This document shows, piece by piece, positions 37,551-46,543 of a DNA stretch of 64,000 bases. Location of the stretch: NCBI GenBank assembly GCA_035638255.1, contig DASRAJ010000063.1, positions 1 to 64,000 on the forward strand, written 5' to 3'. Made by a program: the position numbers and the translations under genes. Every line of letters starts with the position of its first letter. Within the stretch, counting starts at the first letter, position 1. Source of the stretch: DASRAJ01 sp035638255 (GTDB taxonomy: Bacteria > Bacteroidota > Bacteroidia > Chitinophagales > UBA10324). Below the pieces are notes generated by a model. That model made no database searches and was not told the DNA's origin. It worked only from the letters and a program-made list of their open reading frames with translations.

Positions 37551-39164
37551 TTATAATTTCAAAAATTTCTTCACTATGAAACTGCTGCGGCTGCTGATTC
37601 TTACCATATACATTCCGGCAGGCAGGGTAGAAACATCCAATGAATAGTTGGATGAGGAAATGATTTCTCTCTTTAGTTCGGCTCCTTCTTCATTGAATAA
37701 GCTCATCGAAAATAATTTGGTTGCTCCGTCGCTAATAGAAATGTTAATGATATTATGAGAAGGATCAGGGAACAAGGAGCATGCTTTTGAGCTTTGGTCG
37801 GCTTGTGAGGAGGTGTATACAAAGCACAAAGTATCTTCGAAATTGTTTGTCAATGTTGCCGTATTAGGGAGATATGAAGGAACGGTGAACGAAGGAGACT
37901 GAGACTCAAGAAACGATGAGCCTTGATAGTCACTAATAAGTTGATAGAAGACCGGCAATACCTGTTCATTACAGGAATTGCTTCCCTGCGCATCAGTTTT
38001 TAGAAGTATGATGCTGTCTCCTCTTGAAGCTGCAATAAGGTAGCCGCCATCACTTGTTTGGAGCAGAGAAGCGATAGAGGTAATTGTTCCCATATCGTAG
38101 AGCTTGCACCATTGCGGCACTAAACCGCTGTCAACTTTTAGCAGCGCAATTCCCTGCTCACCTGAAAACTCATCGAGAAAAACTCCTGCTGCAGCATAAC
38201 CTCCATCCATTGCAGGTATCCCTTTAAAGACATAAATAGTACTTATGGGATAAAACCAGTTGTCGTAAGAATATCCATATCGCATTTGCTTTAGCAATGT
38301 ACCATTCGCATCATATTTGAGCATACAGTTTCTCAACACATATTCAGAGTCAATTCCTCTTTGTCCATAGATAATATATCCCCCCGTGTTCGATTCGGAA
38401 AGGTCATAAACCAAACCAACGGGGAAATTATTGATACCTGAAAGCGACCATCGCGTATCCCATACTTTGCTACCGGTAGTATCGAACTTTGTGAGTGATG
38501 CCTGAAGAGTGTTAAGCGTGAGACTGTGGCCGGCGACAATCATCGTTCCATCAGAAGCCGGCAGCACTTCTGCACTGACGTTAGAATGCAGGCTGGTAGG
38601 ATAAGTATGCGACCACAGAATAGTTCCGGAAGAATTTAATTTCATCACCAGTTGCATGTAATAAGGATATGGAGCGTAATAGTAATCCTCTGATTCACCA
38701 ATGGCGTATAATGAACCTGAAGCAGAAGAGAAAATCCTTAAAAGGTCATTGTTATAGTCGGAGTACTGAAATCGCTTTTTCCAAATCACATTACCTGTTG
38801 AATCTGCTTTGATCAGAAGTGAATTGTTGAAAGCGGTTGCAAATGAATCCTCGATGTATCCCGCAATAAAAATATTTCCTGAGGCATCCTGAGCAAATGA
38901 ATTCACCCGTTCAGCAGTTCCTGTCTCATCAATGAGTGTGTGCCAAACGACATTGAGCTGATTATCGAGGCGCGTTAGTAAAATTGATTTTTCTCCGCTG
39001 GTATCAGTGAAGTTTGAGGCGAGCAAATATCCGCTCCCAAGAATTTCGCTCATGAATCGCGCTTCTTGTTTGAATCCCGGATGTATCAACAACTGGAATT
39101 GCTGCTGAGAAAAAACCTGAAGAACTAACAGCGAAAGAATTACTGCGGCGACGATGGTTTTCAT
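37551..39164 (-). CDS. Propeller-like secreted protein with T9SS type A sorting domain
   Basis: 537 residues. Signal peptide 1-19 (LSLLVLQVFSQ). The body is a series of WD-like secreted propeller motifs (LLTRLDNQLNVVWHT, IKADSTGNVIWKKRF, LTKFDTTGSKVWDTRW, LQTSDGGYLIAASRGD). The last 80 residues are a type A domain (CSLFPDPSHNI, PAGMYMVRISS), with FPDPS in place of the usual FPNP. The start codon lies only 14 bp from the start of the divergent M48 gene, so the promoters of the two genes must overlap coding sequence. Passenger function unknown. Confidence 0.87.
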   Translation of the reverse strand: MKTIVAAVILSLLVLQVFSQQQFQLLIHPGFKQEARFMSEILGSGYLLASNFTDTSGEKSILLTRLDNQLNVVWHTLIDETGTAERVNSFAQDASGNIFIAGYIEDSFATAFNNSLLIKADSTGNVIWKKRFQYSDYNNDLLRIFSSASGSLYAIGESEDYYYAPYPYYMQLVMKLNSSGTILWSHTYPTSLHSNVSAEVLPASDGTMIVAGHSLTLNTLQASLTKFDTTGSKVWDTRWSLSGINNFPVGLVYDLSESNTGGYIIYGQRGIDSEYVLRNCMLKYDANGTLLKQMRYGYSYDNWFYPISTIYVFKGIPAMDGGYAAAGVFLDEFSGEQGIALLKVDSGLVPQWCKLYDMGTITSIASLLQTSDGGYLIAASRGDSIILLKTDAQGSNSCNEQVLPVFYQLISDYQGSSFLESQSPSFTVPSYLPNTATLTNNFEDTLCFVYTSSQADQSSKACSLFPDPSHNIINISISDGATKLFSMSLFNEEGAELKREIISSSNYSLDVSTLPAGMYMVRISSRSSFIVKKFLKL

Positions 39165-39178
39165 GATGGAATCTTAAG

Positions 39179-41443
39179 ATGATAAATGTAACTGATCTGA
39201 AGATGTTTTTCTATCAGAAAATTGAAGAAGATGGCAGGGAAGTATTAAATAGATTATCTATCATTGAACTGTTTTACTTCAATAAACCAGTGATGAAAGA
39301 AGAAATCTATCCTGCAAGTCCCCTCATTACCGATGCGACTATTCTCGCTCCTTCAGGAAAATTCAAATCAGAGATTGCAAAGGTGTTGTTTTCAATATTT
39401 CTGTTTGTAATGGTGTACCTGCTGCTCGTGGTTATTGCTGCAGGTTTATTTGTTGCTTGCGTTGCCGGAGGAATAGGGCTCATCATCGCATTGCCCCGGT
39501 TCATCACATTAATGGTTGGATTAGGTTTGATTGGTTTAGGAGTAATGGTGATGGTCTTTCTTGTCAAGTTTATTTTTTCAGTGAAGAGATACGATACTTC
39601 TGATGGTATTGAAGTATTTGAAGAAGATCTTCCCGAACTGTTTGCCTTCATAAGAAAATTATCCAAGGATACGAACGTGCGATTTCCTAAGAAGATCATT
39701 CTTACTCCTGATGTGAATGCTGCGGTGTTTTACGATTCAAGTTTCTGGAGCATGTTCTTTCCCGTCCGCAAAAATTTAAAAATCGGCTTGGGCCTTGTGA
39801 ACAGCTTAAGTGTTAGTGAATTTAAAGCCGTCATTGCACACGAGTTTGGCCACTTTTCACAACGAAGCATGAAACTTGGCAGTTACGTCTACCAGGTAAA
39901 CCGGGTGATATACAACATGCTGTTTGAAAATACCGGTTACCAGAAATCATTGGAGAGTTTTGCAAGGATGAGCAGGTACTTTGCCTTTTTTGCTCAGCTT
40001 ACTGTGCTGATTGCACGAGGAATCCAATGGGTGTTGAGGCACATGTATCATTTCGTGAATAAAGGCTACATGGCATTATCCCGTGAAATGGAATTTCATG
40101 CAGATGCGGTGGCAGCCATCGTGAGCGGAAGTGAAAATTGCGTCTTTGCCCTCCGTCATGTGGAGATCGGTGATTCATGTTACAATGAAGTGATCAACAA
40201 ATGCAATGAATGGGTTGGTAAGCAAAAATTCACAGAGAATGTTTATCCGTTACAGCGTATCGCACTGCAACAATTCGCTTCAACCTTTTCATTACCACTC
40301 GAAAATAGTCTGCCTGCAGTAGATAAAGAGGTTTCATTTCGGGAAAAGATAACGAGGGTTGACATCAAGAATCAATGGGCCTCTCACCCGACTACACCTG
40401 AGCGTGAGGATCGTTTGCTGGCAATCAATGTTCAGGCAGAAAAGAAATCCGGAAATGCATGGATTCTTTTCGATAACCCCGAGAAGTGGCAGAAAAAACT
40501 TACGGATAAACTATACGAGAACGTGAGGTTTAAAGGAATGAAGCAAGCGGTAGAACCGGAAAGCTTCAGGCAAGAGGTTGCAGATGAGCAAAAAAAATTT
40601 TCAATACCAAAAGAATACAACGGATATTATGATAACAGGACTCTTGACCCAATAGCGATCAACGAATTGGCGGCTTCAGTAACACCACAAAGTTTTACAA
40701 TTTATGATTTCGAAAATCTATTTTCTTCGAAACAGGGTGAAGTCCCGAAAAAACTTCTCGGAGCCAGAATTGACGTTCAAACCCTGACCGCTATCGAGAG
40801 CAAGCAATTGCAGGCTGCTTCATTCGATTTTGCCGGTGAAAAATTTGAAGCCATTGATGCGGAAATGATTTTGCGAAAACTCAATAACGAGGTTAAAACA
40901 TTATCAGATGAATTAAAAGCATCCGATGAGAAAGCATTTCAGTTTTTTTATTGGTGTGCTCTGAATCCGGAAAACAATTCTGCTTCTGACTATTTAAAAA
41001 TTTATGAAGCTTATCAGGAAGGACGAATAAGGAGTGAAGATTTTTCAAAACTTATTGAAGCAATTCAAATCTTATTGTCTCCAATTTTTGCAGGACAAAC
41101 CTTGCCACATAAACAAATCAATGAACTCATTTCTGATCTTCGTTACAAGTATGAGCCAGGGTTAAAAAAACACTTGACTCAATATCTGTCAGAGAATGCG
41201 TTCGATGGAGCGGATGAATTGAAAAAACATATTGAACAATATCTTGCAAGTACTTATCTCTATTTTACTGACACTATTTTTTTGAATGATGAAATCCACC
41301 GTTTATACCAGGTTTTGAATGAGGGTCCGCAATTCATTTATCGTTATCGTTTTCTTGAGTTTCGAAAATTGTTGCTTCATCAATTGGAGATCTACAGGAA
41401 TTTAAAAATGAAAATGGATTCTTCACTGGCAGTTTCCGGGTAA
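39179..41443 (+). CDS. M48 family metallopeptidase, membrane-bound
   Basis: 754 residues. Membrane segments near 65-135 (VLFSIFLFVMVYLLLVVIAA, FITLMVGLGLIGLGVMVMVF). The zinc motif HEFGH is at 221-225, with the third ligand in SREMEFHADAVA. The 400-residue C-terminal region is hydrophilic and helical with no family I recognise. Such HtpX/Ste24-like enzymes cleave damaged or regulatory proteins at the inner membrane. ATG 39203 (MFFYQKIEED) is an alternative start that leaves more room for divergent promoters. Not in an operon with visible neighbours. Confidence 0.87.
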   Translation: MINVTDLKMFFYQKIEEDGREVLNRLSIIELFYFNKPVMKEEIYPASPLITDATILAPSGKFKSEIAKVLFSIFLFVMVYLLLVVIAAGLFVACVAGGIGLIIALPRFITLMVGLGLIGLGVMVMVFLVKFIFSVKRYDTSDGIEVFEEDLPELFAFIRKLSKDTNVRFPKKIILTPDVNAAVFYDSSFWSMFFPVRKNLKIGLGLVNSLSVSEFKAVIAHEFGHFSQRSMKLGSYVYQVNRVIYNMLFENTGYQKSLESFARMSRYFAFFAQLTVLIARGIQWVLRHMYHFVNKGYMALSREMEFHADAVAAIVSGSENCVFALRHVEIGDSCYNEVINKCNEWVGKQKFTENVYPLQRIALQQFASTFSLPLENSLPAVDKEVSFREKITRVDIKNQWASHPTTPEREDRLLAINVQAEKKSGNAWILFDNPEKWQKKLTDKLYENVRFKGMKQAVEPESFRQEVADEQKKFSIPKEYNGYYDNRTLDPIAINELAASVTPQSFTIYDFENLFSSKQGEVPKKLLGARIDVQTLTAIESKQLQAASFDFAGEKFEAIDAEMILRKLNNEVKTLSDELKASDEKAFQFFYWCALNPENNSASDYLKIYEAYQEGRIRSEDFSKLIEAIQILLSPIFAGQTLPHKQINELISDLRYKYEPGLKKHLTQYLSENAFDGADELKKHIEQYLASTYLYFTDTIFLNDEIHRLYQVLNEGPQFIYRYRFLEFRKLLLHQLEIYRNLKMKMDSSLAVSG

Positions 41444-41460
41444 AACCCGCAACAAATCTG

Positions 41461-41480
41461 CTATCCACATTTGTGAATAA
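41461..41480. promoter_or_regulatory. Pair of DnaA-box-like 9-mers, head to head
   Basis: CTATCCACA (41461-41469, one mismatch to TTATCCACA) and, on the opposite strand, TTATTCACA (41472-41480, a match to TTATNCACA) are two bases apart; a further TGTGGA is at 41496-41501. Such clusters occur at replication origins and in DnaA-regulated promoters. Chance occurrence is possible. Confidence 0.35.
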
Positions 41481-41520
41481 CCGATGTTGAAATTTTGTGG
41501 AGAACAAAAAGGCAAAAAAC

Positions 41521-41552
41521 TTGACAAGGGGGTATTTGAGATTGTATGTTTG
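41521..41552 (+). promoter_or_regulatory. Promoter of a candidate small RNA
   Basis: TTGACA at 41521-41526 and TATGTTTG (TAnnTTTG) at 41545-41552; the spacing is 21 bases measured from TTG. No coding frame follows within a usual leader distance, so the promoter would serve a non-coding transcript. Confidence 0.45.
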
Positions 41553-41558
41553 TCGCGC

Positions 41559-41735
41559 TGATTAAAACATCCGGTCACTTAGCAATAAGTGGCCTCCAAA
41601 TCGAAAGAAGAGGAGAAGTGATTCGATCAAAAGATGAAACACGGGTTCGAAGATCAGAGTAAATTAGGAAGCTACGGTTTCTTAAGATGCGAAAGCGAAA
41701 GAGGTTGAACAAACTTTTTTCGCTTTCTTCGTTTT
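41559..41735 (+). ncRNA. Candidate structured small RNA
   Basis: About 175 bases downstream of a promoter and without a plus-strand coding frame. Hairpin 1: arms at 41573-41581 and 41586-41594, nine base pairs including one G-U pair, closed by a GCAA tetraloop. Hairpin 2: atcgaa at 41600-41605 with ttcgat at 41622-41627, whose loop contains GAGGAGAAG. Final hairpin: gaaagcgaaa at 41691-41700 with its exact complement at 41718-41727, then a weak T-rich tail. It does not resemble tmRNA, RNase P RNA, SRP RNA or 6S RNA as far as I can see. The ends are estimated. Confidence 0.35.
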
Positions 41736-41746
41736 ATGGCGGGCAG

Positions 41747-41875
41747 CTATCCGTTATTACCCGATGAATATTGACTTCGAACGATCACTTTTCCATCAAT
41801 CTCCTTTGCCTTTTTTTTTTCTCTCAGTAATTCAATAAAAATTTCAGGCACTCGGGCGAATAGTTTTGGATTCAT
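41747..41875 (-). CDS. Possible 42-residue small protein coupled to rlmB
   Basis: The ATG overlaps the rlmB stop in the arrangement ATGA, and the frame runs 42 codons (MNPKLFARVPEIFIELLREK..., ending SSGNNG). It contains an A10 tract, so a homopolymer error could change the 3' end. Translational coupling is the only support; I recognise no family. It may be spurious. Confidence 0.25.
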   Translation of the reverse strand: MNPKLFARVPEIFIELLREKKKAKEIDGKVIVRSQYSSGNNG

Positions 41876-42642
41876 GATTCATTTGAACTCATTCGCTGCT
41901 TCATCACTTCATATAAAATCATTCCGGCAGCCACCGAAACATTGTAAGAGTCAAAAGTATTTGCCATTGGAAGTTTCACTATTTCATCAGCAATCTTTAA
42001 AAACTCTTTTGAAATTCCCTCACCTTCTGATCCCAGAATAACTGCAGAAGGAATTTTCAAATCGGTTTGATAAATAAATTTTGATCCCATAGCTTCTGCC
42101 GCCAAAATCTGAATGCCATGCAATTTGAGTTGCTTCACCGCCTGCAACAAATTCTTTTCACGACAGACCGGAAGTTTCATCAATGCACCTGCTGAAGATT
42201 TTACTGCTTCGGTATTTATGGAAGCTGTTTCCGTTTGCGGAATGATGATCGCATGTGCGCCTGCAGCAAAAGCAGTTCGTGCTATGGCCCCAAAGTTTCT
42301 CACATCCGTAATTCGATCGCAAATAATAAGCAGCGGCAATTGACCACGTTCATACGCCTGCGCAATAATGTCTTCAGTTTTAAAAAAAGAAATGGGAGAA
42401 ACGACAGCGGCAATTCCCTGGTGCGCCGCGCCAAGCTGAAATAATTTTACTTCGGGAACATTTTGAACGGGGATCTCCCGCTCACGCGCAATACGAATCA
42501 GAGACAAAACACTTTCATTTCTGTTCCCCTGCTCAATAAAAATTTTTTCAATGCTCTTGCCCGATGTCAAGGCCTCTTCAACAGCGTGAATGCCTTTGAT
42601 GACAACCGGTTTTTCTTTTTTTTGTATGGAAGAGAGCTTCAA
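41872..42642 (-). CDS. rlmB: 23S rRNA (guanosine-2'-O-)-methyltransferase RlmB, SpoU family
   Basis: 256 residues. N-terminal substrate-binding domain (VIKGIHAVEEALTSG, GAAHQGIAAVVSP) and the C-terminal knotted SPOUT domain with motif 1 NFGAIARTAFAAGAHAIIIP, motif 2 ILGSEGEGISKE and motif 3 LPMANTFDSYNVSVAAGMILYE. It methylates the 2'-hydroxyl of G2251 (E. coli numbering) in 23S rRNA using SAM. Motif 3 has SYNVSVA where SLNVSVA is usual. The predicted start is TTG at 42640-42642, as no suitable upstream ATG is present. Two tandem-repeat tracts lie upstream, between this gene and the DUF2723 gene. Confidence 0.9.
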   Translation of the reverse strand: MKLSSIQKKEKPVVIKGIHAVEEALTSGKSIEKIFIEQGNRNESVLSLIRIAREREIPVQNVPEVKLFQLGAAHQGIAAVVSPISFFKTEDIIAQAYERGQLPLLIICDRITDVRNFGAIARTAFAAGAHAIIIPQTETASINTEAVKSSAGALMKLPVCREKNLLQAVKQLKLHGIQILAAEAMGSKFIYQTDLKIPSAVILGSEGEGISKEFLKIADEIVKLPMANTFDSYNVSVAAGMILYEVMKQRMSSNES

Positions 42643-42679
42643 ATGCAGGGAGTAATTTTCTGCAAGCTAAATTATTACT

Positions 42680-42721
42680 GGTGAATGGTGAATGGTGAAT
42701 CGTGAGTCGTGAGTCGTGAGT
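42680..42721. repeat. Heptanucleotide tandem repeats
   Basis: Three exact copies of ggtgaat (42680-42700) are followed by three exact copies of cgtgagt (42701-42721). The second unit differs from the first at two positions. Intergenic, upstream of rlmB. A looser tract of ttgcctatta-like words follows at about 42793-42832, running to the DUF2723 stop. Confidence 0.9.
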
Positions 42722-42827
42722 CGAATTTTTGCCAACTGTCCACAGGAGAGTAAACTGCCCACCGAACTTGTTCACAGGACTTCGTGTGCGTCTATTGCCT
42801 ATTACCTTATTGCATTATTGCCTATTG

Positions 42828-45800
42828 CTACTGCCCCTGCCCTTGCCCCTGTTCCGGCGGTACGTAGAAGTTTACGTACTTGTTGAAGGCCTCCTGCACC
42901 TTTTTGTTCAGGTCCATCTCTTTGTTTCGCTGTGTTACGTTCACGATGTTATTCAGTACATAAAGACCATCATTAATTTCAGCAGTGAAATATTTTCGCT
43001 TGTCAACATCGAGCGTGGTATAGTAGCGAAGCTGATCAGAATACACTTCAAAACAACGCTGCAGCACTTTCTTCCCCTTGGCAGAATCTCCTGCATCGTA
43101 ATAATCTTTTCCAATGGCTACATTGATCAAAGCGACGGGGACATTCCTTTCCGGCAGCACCTCGACACATTTATCCAATACCTTGAGAGCTGAATCTTTC
43201 TTTCCCTGCTGAATTAATGTAGATGCCAATCGTGCAAAATTGCTGCGCAGGTTGGTGACCATGCGCCCGATGTTTTCATCGAGATACACATTGTTACTAT
43301 CAACCCCGCCCCATTTGAATTTGTGCATCATGTTGTCGTACATGATATCCGATTGCACGCCACCGGGCAGCCCATCATCCTGCTTCGTCACATAAGGAAC
43401 TATGCGATAGGTAAGCCCTTCCTGCTGAAAGTAATTATTCAGACCCAGGTAGGCATCTGATTGCACCGAGATGGCAAAGTAAATCGGGCGCTTCCACAAA
43501 TTGCTGCGCAGTATTTCCATGGTGAGAATGTCATTCTTAAGCAATGTATTCTTATTCAATTTCCACTCGATGCGATTCACAATTCTTGATGTATCACCTG
43601 GTTGTACCACATGATCAGCAATCACCTCATTCCTGTCAACCGGGATGTAAAGATTTTTTGTGGGCAGGTAATTTACCAGCTCACCGCCCTGAACCTGCAT
43701 TTTCTTATTTCGGTCTTCACTGAATATGAAATCTACAACCGCGCTCAAAGGGTATGATACATTCTGCGGAATGGATTTGTTCTCACCGAAGCGCAGGTAA
43801 TCACGATTGGAGCCGCGATAGGATGCGCTGTCAACAGTAATGATGACCGCCTCACTTTTATTTACTCTTCTCCTTAGGTTATCAATGTACCAATCCACAC
43901 CCAGCAAACTCAGGTTCACGATGCGAACATCAGGACGAATGTTTTCCACTTCCTGTGCGTACCACAACGGGTACGTATCATTGTCACCCTGGGTAAAGAG
44001 GATTGCATTCTGTGCACACGATTGAAGGTAATCTCTTCCCAGGTCACGCGCCGTATAGCGATCTGAGCGATCATGATCATCCCATTCCTGCGAAGCCATG
44101 AGCACCGGCGCCAATGCACCCAATACCGATGCGAGTACAGCGGCATTGCGTGCATTCATTCGTTTTGCAAGCAGGTTGAATAACCAAAACACGCCAATGC
44201 CAATCCAAATGGCAAATGCATACACCGAGCCGGCATAAGCGTAATCACGTTCACGTGGTTGAATGGGAGTTTGATTGAGGTAGAGCACGATGGCAAGCCC
44301 GGTGAAGAAAAATAGCAGCAGCACAACAAAAGCATCATTCTTACTCTTCTTGAAATGATAGAGTGCACCAAGCACACCAAGGATAAAAGGAATGAGATAC
44401 ATCTTGTTGTGCCCTTTGTTCTCATCGAGCGGATATGGAAGATTGGTTTGATCTTCGAGCATCGCATTATCAATGAAAGGAAATCCGGTGATCCAGTTTC
44501 CGTGCTTAATGTCGCCGTCGCCCTGAACATCATCCTGCCTTCCTGAAAAATTCCACATGAAGTAGCGCCAGTACATGAAGCCGACCTGGTAGGTAAAAAA
44601 GAAATTCATGTTATCTCCAAACGTCGGCTTATCCCCTTCTTTCAAATTCAGCCAGCTTCTATAGAACCTCACATGTGAAGGATCATCATTATCGAAGATG
44701 CGCGGGAAGAGCATTTCATCGTCCGGATCATATTTGATAATGGGTTTTCTTCCCAACTCGACGTATCGCCTGGTATCCGGATCCTGGTAATAATGCATTT
44801 CACCATCTACGCGATCAATATCAATGGGCTGAGAAGTGAAGGATGGTCCAAAGAGAAGCGGACGGTCCCCGTATTGCTCGCGATTGAGATAACTCAAAAG
44901 TGTTTCAGCATCATCCGGCGATCCCATGTTGATGGATGGATTAGCATTGGCGCGAATCACCACCATCACATAAGAAGAGTAGCCGATCATGATAAATAAG
45001 ACGGTAAGAATTCCAAGGTTCAGGTAATATGGATTTTTATAAAGCACGTACACATATACTAACAGGCCTGATACAACAAGAAGAACAATTTTTACGATCA
45101 CAGATTCATTGGAAACCAGAATAAATAAAGGAATTGATATTAAAGCCGGCAATGCATAGAGTGTCTTTCCATTCATTGTGTAAAGCAATAGGCCAATCAT
45201 GCTCAAGGCCATCACAAGCATGAAGAACAACACCCCGCTATTGAACGGGAGATGAAATGAATTGACAAACAGCACGTCGAACTTTGCGCTCAGATTGGGT
45301 ATTTGTGGAATAATTCCGTATTGAATAAATCCAAGAACCGCAATGGATACCACACCACATTTTATCATCCCCCATGTTGAAGGAGTAAATCTTTTAAAAT
45401 AATACACGAAAACTATGGCGGGAATTGCCAACAATCCGAGCAAGTGAACCCCAACGGCCAACCCGATCATATACCCAATGAAAATGATCCAGCGATCTGC
45501 ATAAGGCTTGTCCGCCACTTGTTCCCACTTGAGAATGGCCCAGAAGACAATAGCAGTAAAGAAAGAAGACATAGCGTACACCTCGCCTTCAACAGCAGAG
45601 AACCAAAATGAATCAGCAAACCCGTTAGAGAACGCACCGACGACACCGGCACCCATCAGCACAATCATTTCTGCGCCGCTGATTTCATTTTCATTTTTGC
45701 CAATGATCTTTCTTCCCAGCGCCGTGATGGTCCAGAACAGAAACAAGTTAGTGAATGCTGACATGGCACCGGAGAAGAAGTTCACCGTTAGCGCCACTTT

Positions 45801-46016
45801 CGAAGGATCGGGCGCAAGGAGTGTCACTAAATGGGCGATGATGATAAACAGCGGCGCACCGGGAGAGTGCGGTACTTGCAAATGGTACGCGCAACCAATG
45901 AACTCACCACAATCCCAAAAACTTCCTGCGGGTTCTGCTGTAAGCCAATAGACGAGCGTTGAAAGAATGAAGACAATCCAGCCGACTGTGTTGTTGATCT
46001 TGTTATACCGGGTCAT
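42828..46016 (-). CDS. DUF2723 family large membrane protein
   Basis: 1062 residues. The N-terminal signature NNTVGWIVFILSTLVYWLTAEP, FWDCGEFIGCAYHLQVPHSPGAPLF defines DUF2723, which is related to GT-C protein O-mannosyltransferases. About 12-14 membrane spans are spread over the first 690 residues, followed by a soluble region (SQEWDDHDRSDRYTARDLGRD, QGDNDTYPLWYAQE) and TPR-like helices near 960-1040. It ends in a low-complexity tail (QGQGQGQ). The DSPG-like acidic loop (FWDCGEF) could be catalytic. A role in protein or glycan glycosylation is plausible; the substrate is unknown. A lone -7-like box lies at 46120-46127. Confidence 0.87.
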   Translation of the reverse strand: MTRYNKINNTVGWIVFILSTLVYWLTAEPAGSFWDCGEFIGCAYHLQVPHSPGAPLFIIIAHLVTLLAPDPSKVALTVNFFSGAMSAFTNLFLFWTITALGRKIIGKNENEISGAEMIVLMGAGVVGAFSNGFADSFWFSAVEGEVYAMSSFFTAIVFWAILKWEQVADKPYADRWIIFIGYMIGLAVGVHLLGLLAIPAIVFVYYFKRFTPSTWGMIKCGVVSIAVLGFIQYGIIPQIPNLSAKFDVLFVNSFHLPFNSGVLFFMLVMALSMIGLLLYTMNGKTLYALPALISIPLFILVSNESVIVKIVLLVVSGLLVYVYVLYKNPYYLNLGILTVLFIMIGYSSYVMVVIRANANPSINMGSPDDAETLLSYLNREQYGDRPLLFGPSFTSQPIDIDRVDGEMHYYQDPDTRRYVELGRKPIIKYDPDDEMLFPRIFDNDDPSHVRFYRSWLNLKEGDKPTFGDNMNFFFTYQVGFMYWRYFMWNFSGRQDDVQGDGDIKHGNWITGFPFIDNAMLEDQTNLPYPLDENKGHNKMYLIPFILGVLGALYHFKKSKNDAFVVLLLFFFTGLAIVLYLNQTPIQPRERDYAYAGSVYAFAIWIGIGVFWLFNLLAKRMNARNAAVLASVLGALAPVLMASQEWDDHDRSDRYTARDLGRDYLQSCAQNAILFTQGDNDTYPLWYAQEVENIRPDVRIVNLSLLGVDWYIDNLRRRVNKSEAVIITVDSASYRGSNRDYLRFGENKSIPQNVSYPLSAVVDFIFSEDRNKKMQVQGGELVNYLPTKNLYIPVDRNEVIADHVVQPGDTSRIVNRIEWKLNKNTLLKNDILTMEILRSNLWKRPIYFAISVQSDAYLGLNNYFQQEGLTYRIVPYVTKQDDGLPGGVQSDIMYDNMMHKFKWGGVDSNNVYLDENIGRMVTNLRSNFARLASTLIQQGKKDSALKVLDKCVEVLPERNVPVALINVAIGKDYYDAGDSAKGKKVLQRCFEVYSDQLRYYTTLDVDKRKYFTAEINDGLYVLNNIVNVTQRNKEMDLNKKVQEAFNKYVNFYVPPEQGQGQGQ

Positions 46017-46347
46017 GAAATTTCAGGAGAGGTTTGGGTCCGACTTAATGTTGTACAGCAAATAAAAGATGAAGGGTGAACAGCGATAGCAAAATGCTTA
46101 TTGATTGGTTAGAGAGCGACAAAAATAGTAAAACGAAAATAGCCTCCATGATCTATGAGTGATTTTAACTTGACTTTAGTGTAAGTAGCAGGTGCGAGTG
46201 ATAGGGAAAGTGAAGGTGAAAGAGAATGAGTGAATTTGTTGAGAATCTACTTGTCCAGGGGACTCTGCGAGCAAATTGCAAATTGCCAACTGCGAACTTG
46301 ATTTGCAAACTTCACCTCTTCGCTTATTTTTGCCGTCACAAATTTTT
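46017..46347. other. Intergenic region between DUF2723 gene and tRNA-Gln
   Basis: 331 bases between divergent transcription units. It holds a weak minus-strand -7 box (CAAAAATA on the plus strand at 46120-46127) for the DUF2723 gene, a word-like tract (46271-46310, caaattgc/aactgcgaac) and the tRNA promoter. No coding frame is convincing. Confidence 0.6.
46302..46332 (+). promoter_or_regulatory. Consensus bacteroidete promoter of tRNA-Gln
   Basis: TTTG at 46302-46305, exactly 19 bases, then TATTTTTG at 46325-46332: a full match to TTTG-N19-TAnnTTTG. It ends 15 bases before the tRNA, as expected for a stable RNA gene. Confidence 0.85.
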
Positions 46348-46420
46348 TGACCTGTGGTGTAATCGGTAACACGTCTGATTTTGGTTCAGAAGTCTCCTGG
46401 TTCGAGCCCAGGCAGGTCAA
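46348..46420 (+). tRNA. tRNA-Gln (anticodon UUG)
   Basis: 73 bases. Acceptor stem TGACCTG/CAGGTCA (U1-A72 as usual for glutamine tRNAs), a D arm with gtgt/acac, an anticodon stem tctga/tcaga around loop ttttggt giving anticodon TTG, and a T arm cctgg-ttcgagc-ccagg with discriminator A. CCA is not encoded. It is followed by a terminator and by the repeat-bracketed small module. Confidence 0.95.
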
Positions 46421-46446
46421 CGAAAGAGATGTAAGAAGGAAGACGT

Positions 46447-46468
46447 AAGATGTAAGAATTGAACCCTG
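46447..46468. repeat. 22-bp direct repeat, copy 1
   Basis: Exact copy of 47181-47202. It lies 26 bases after the tRNA-Gln 3' end and overlaps the 5' arm of the terminator. Confidence 0.85.
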
Positions 46469-46488
46469 GTGATGAGCCTGGGTTTTTT
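46462..46488 (+). terminator. Terminator of tRNA-Gln
   Basis: Stem aaccctgg / cctgggtt with one mismatch and a 7-base loop, followed by a T6 run. Position and form fit termination of the tRNA transcript. Confidence 0.7.
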
Positions 46489-46543
46489 ATGAACGTCGGC
46501 GAGTACGGGATCTCTGACAAGTAATTTTCAGCTCTTGCATTTA

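Noticed and set aside
37600..37630. ccggcaggcagg-type palindromic repeat in the 37551 gene
   Set aside because: Only one half is present and it simply codes for the usual TLPAGMY of the type A domain.
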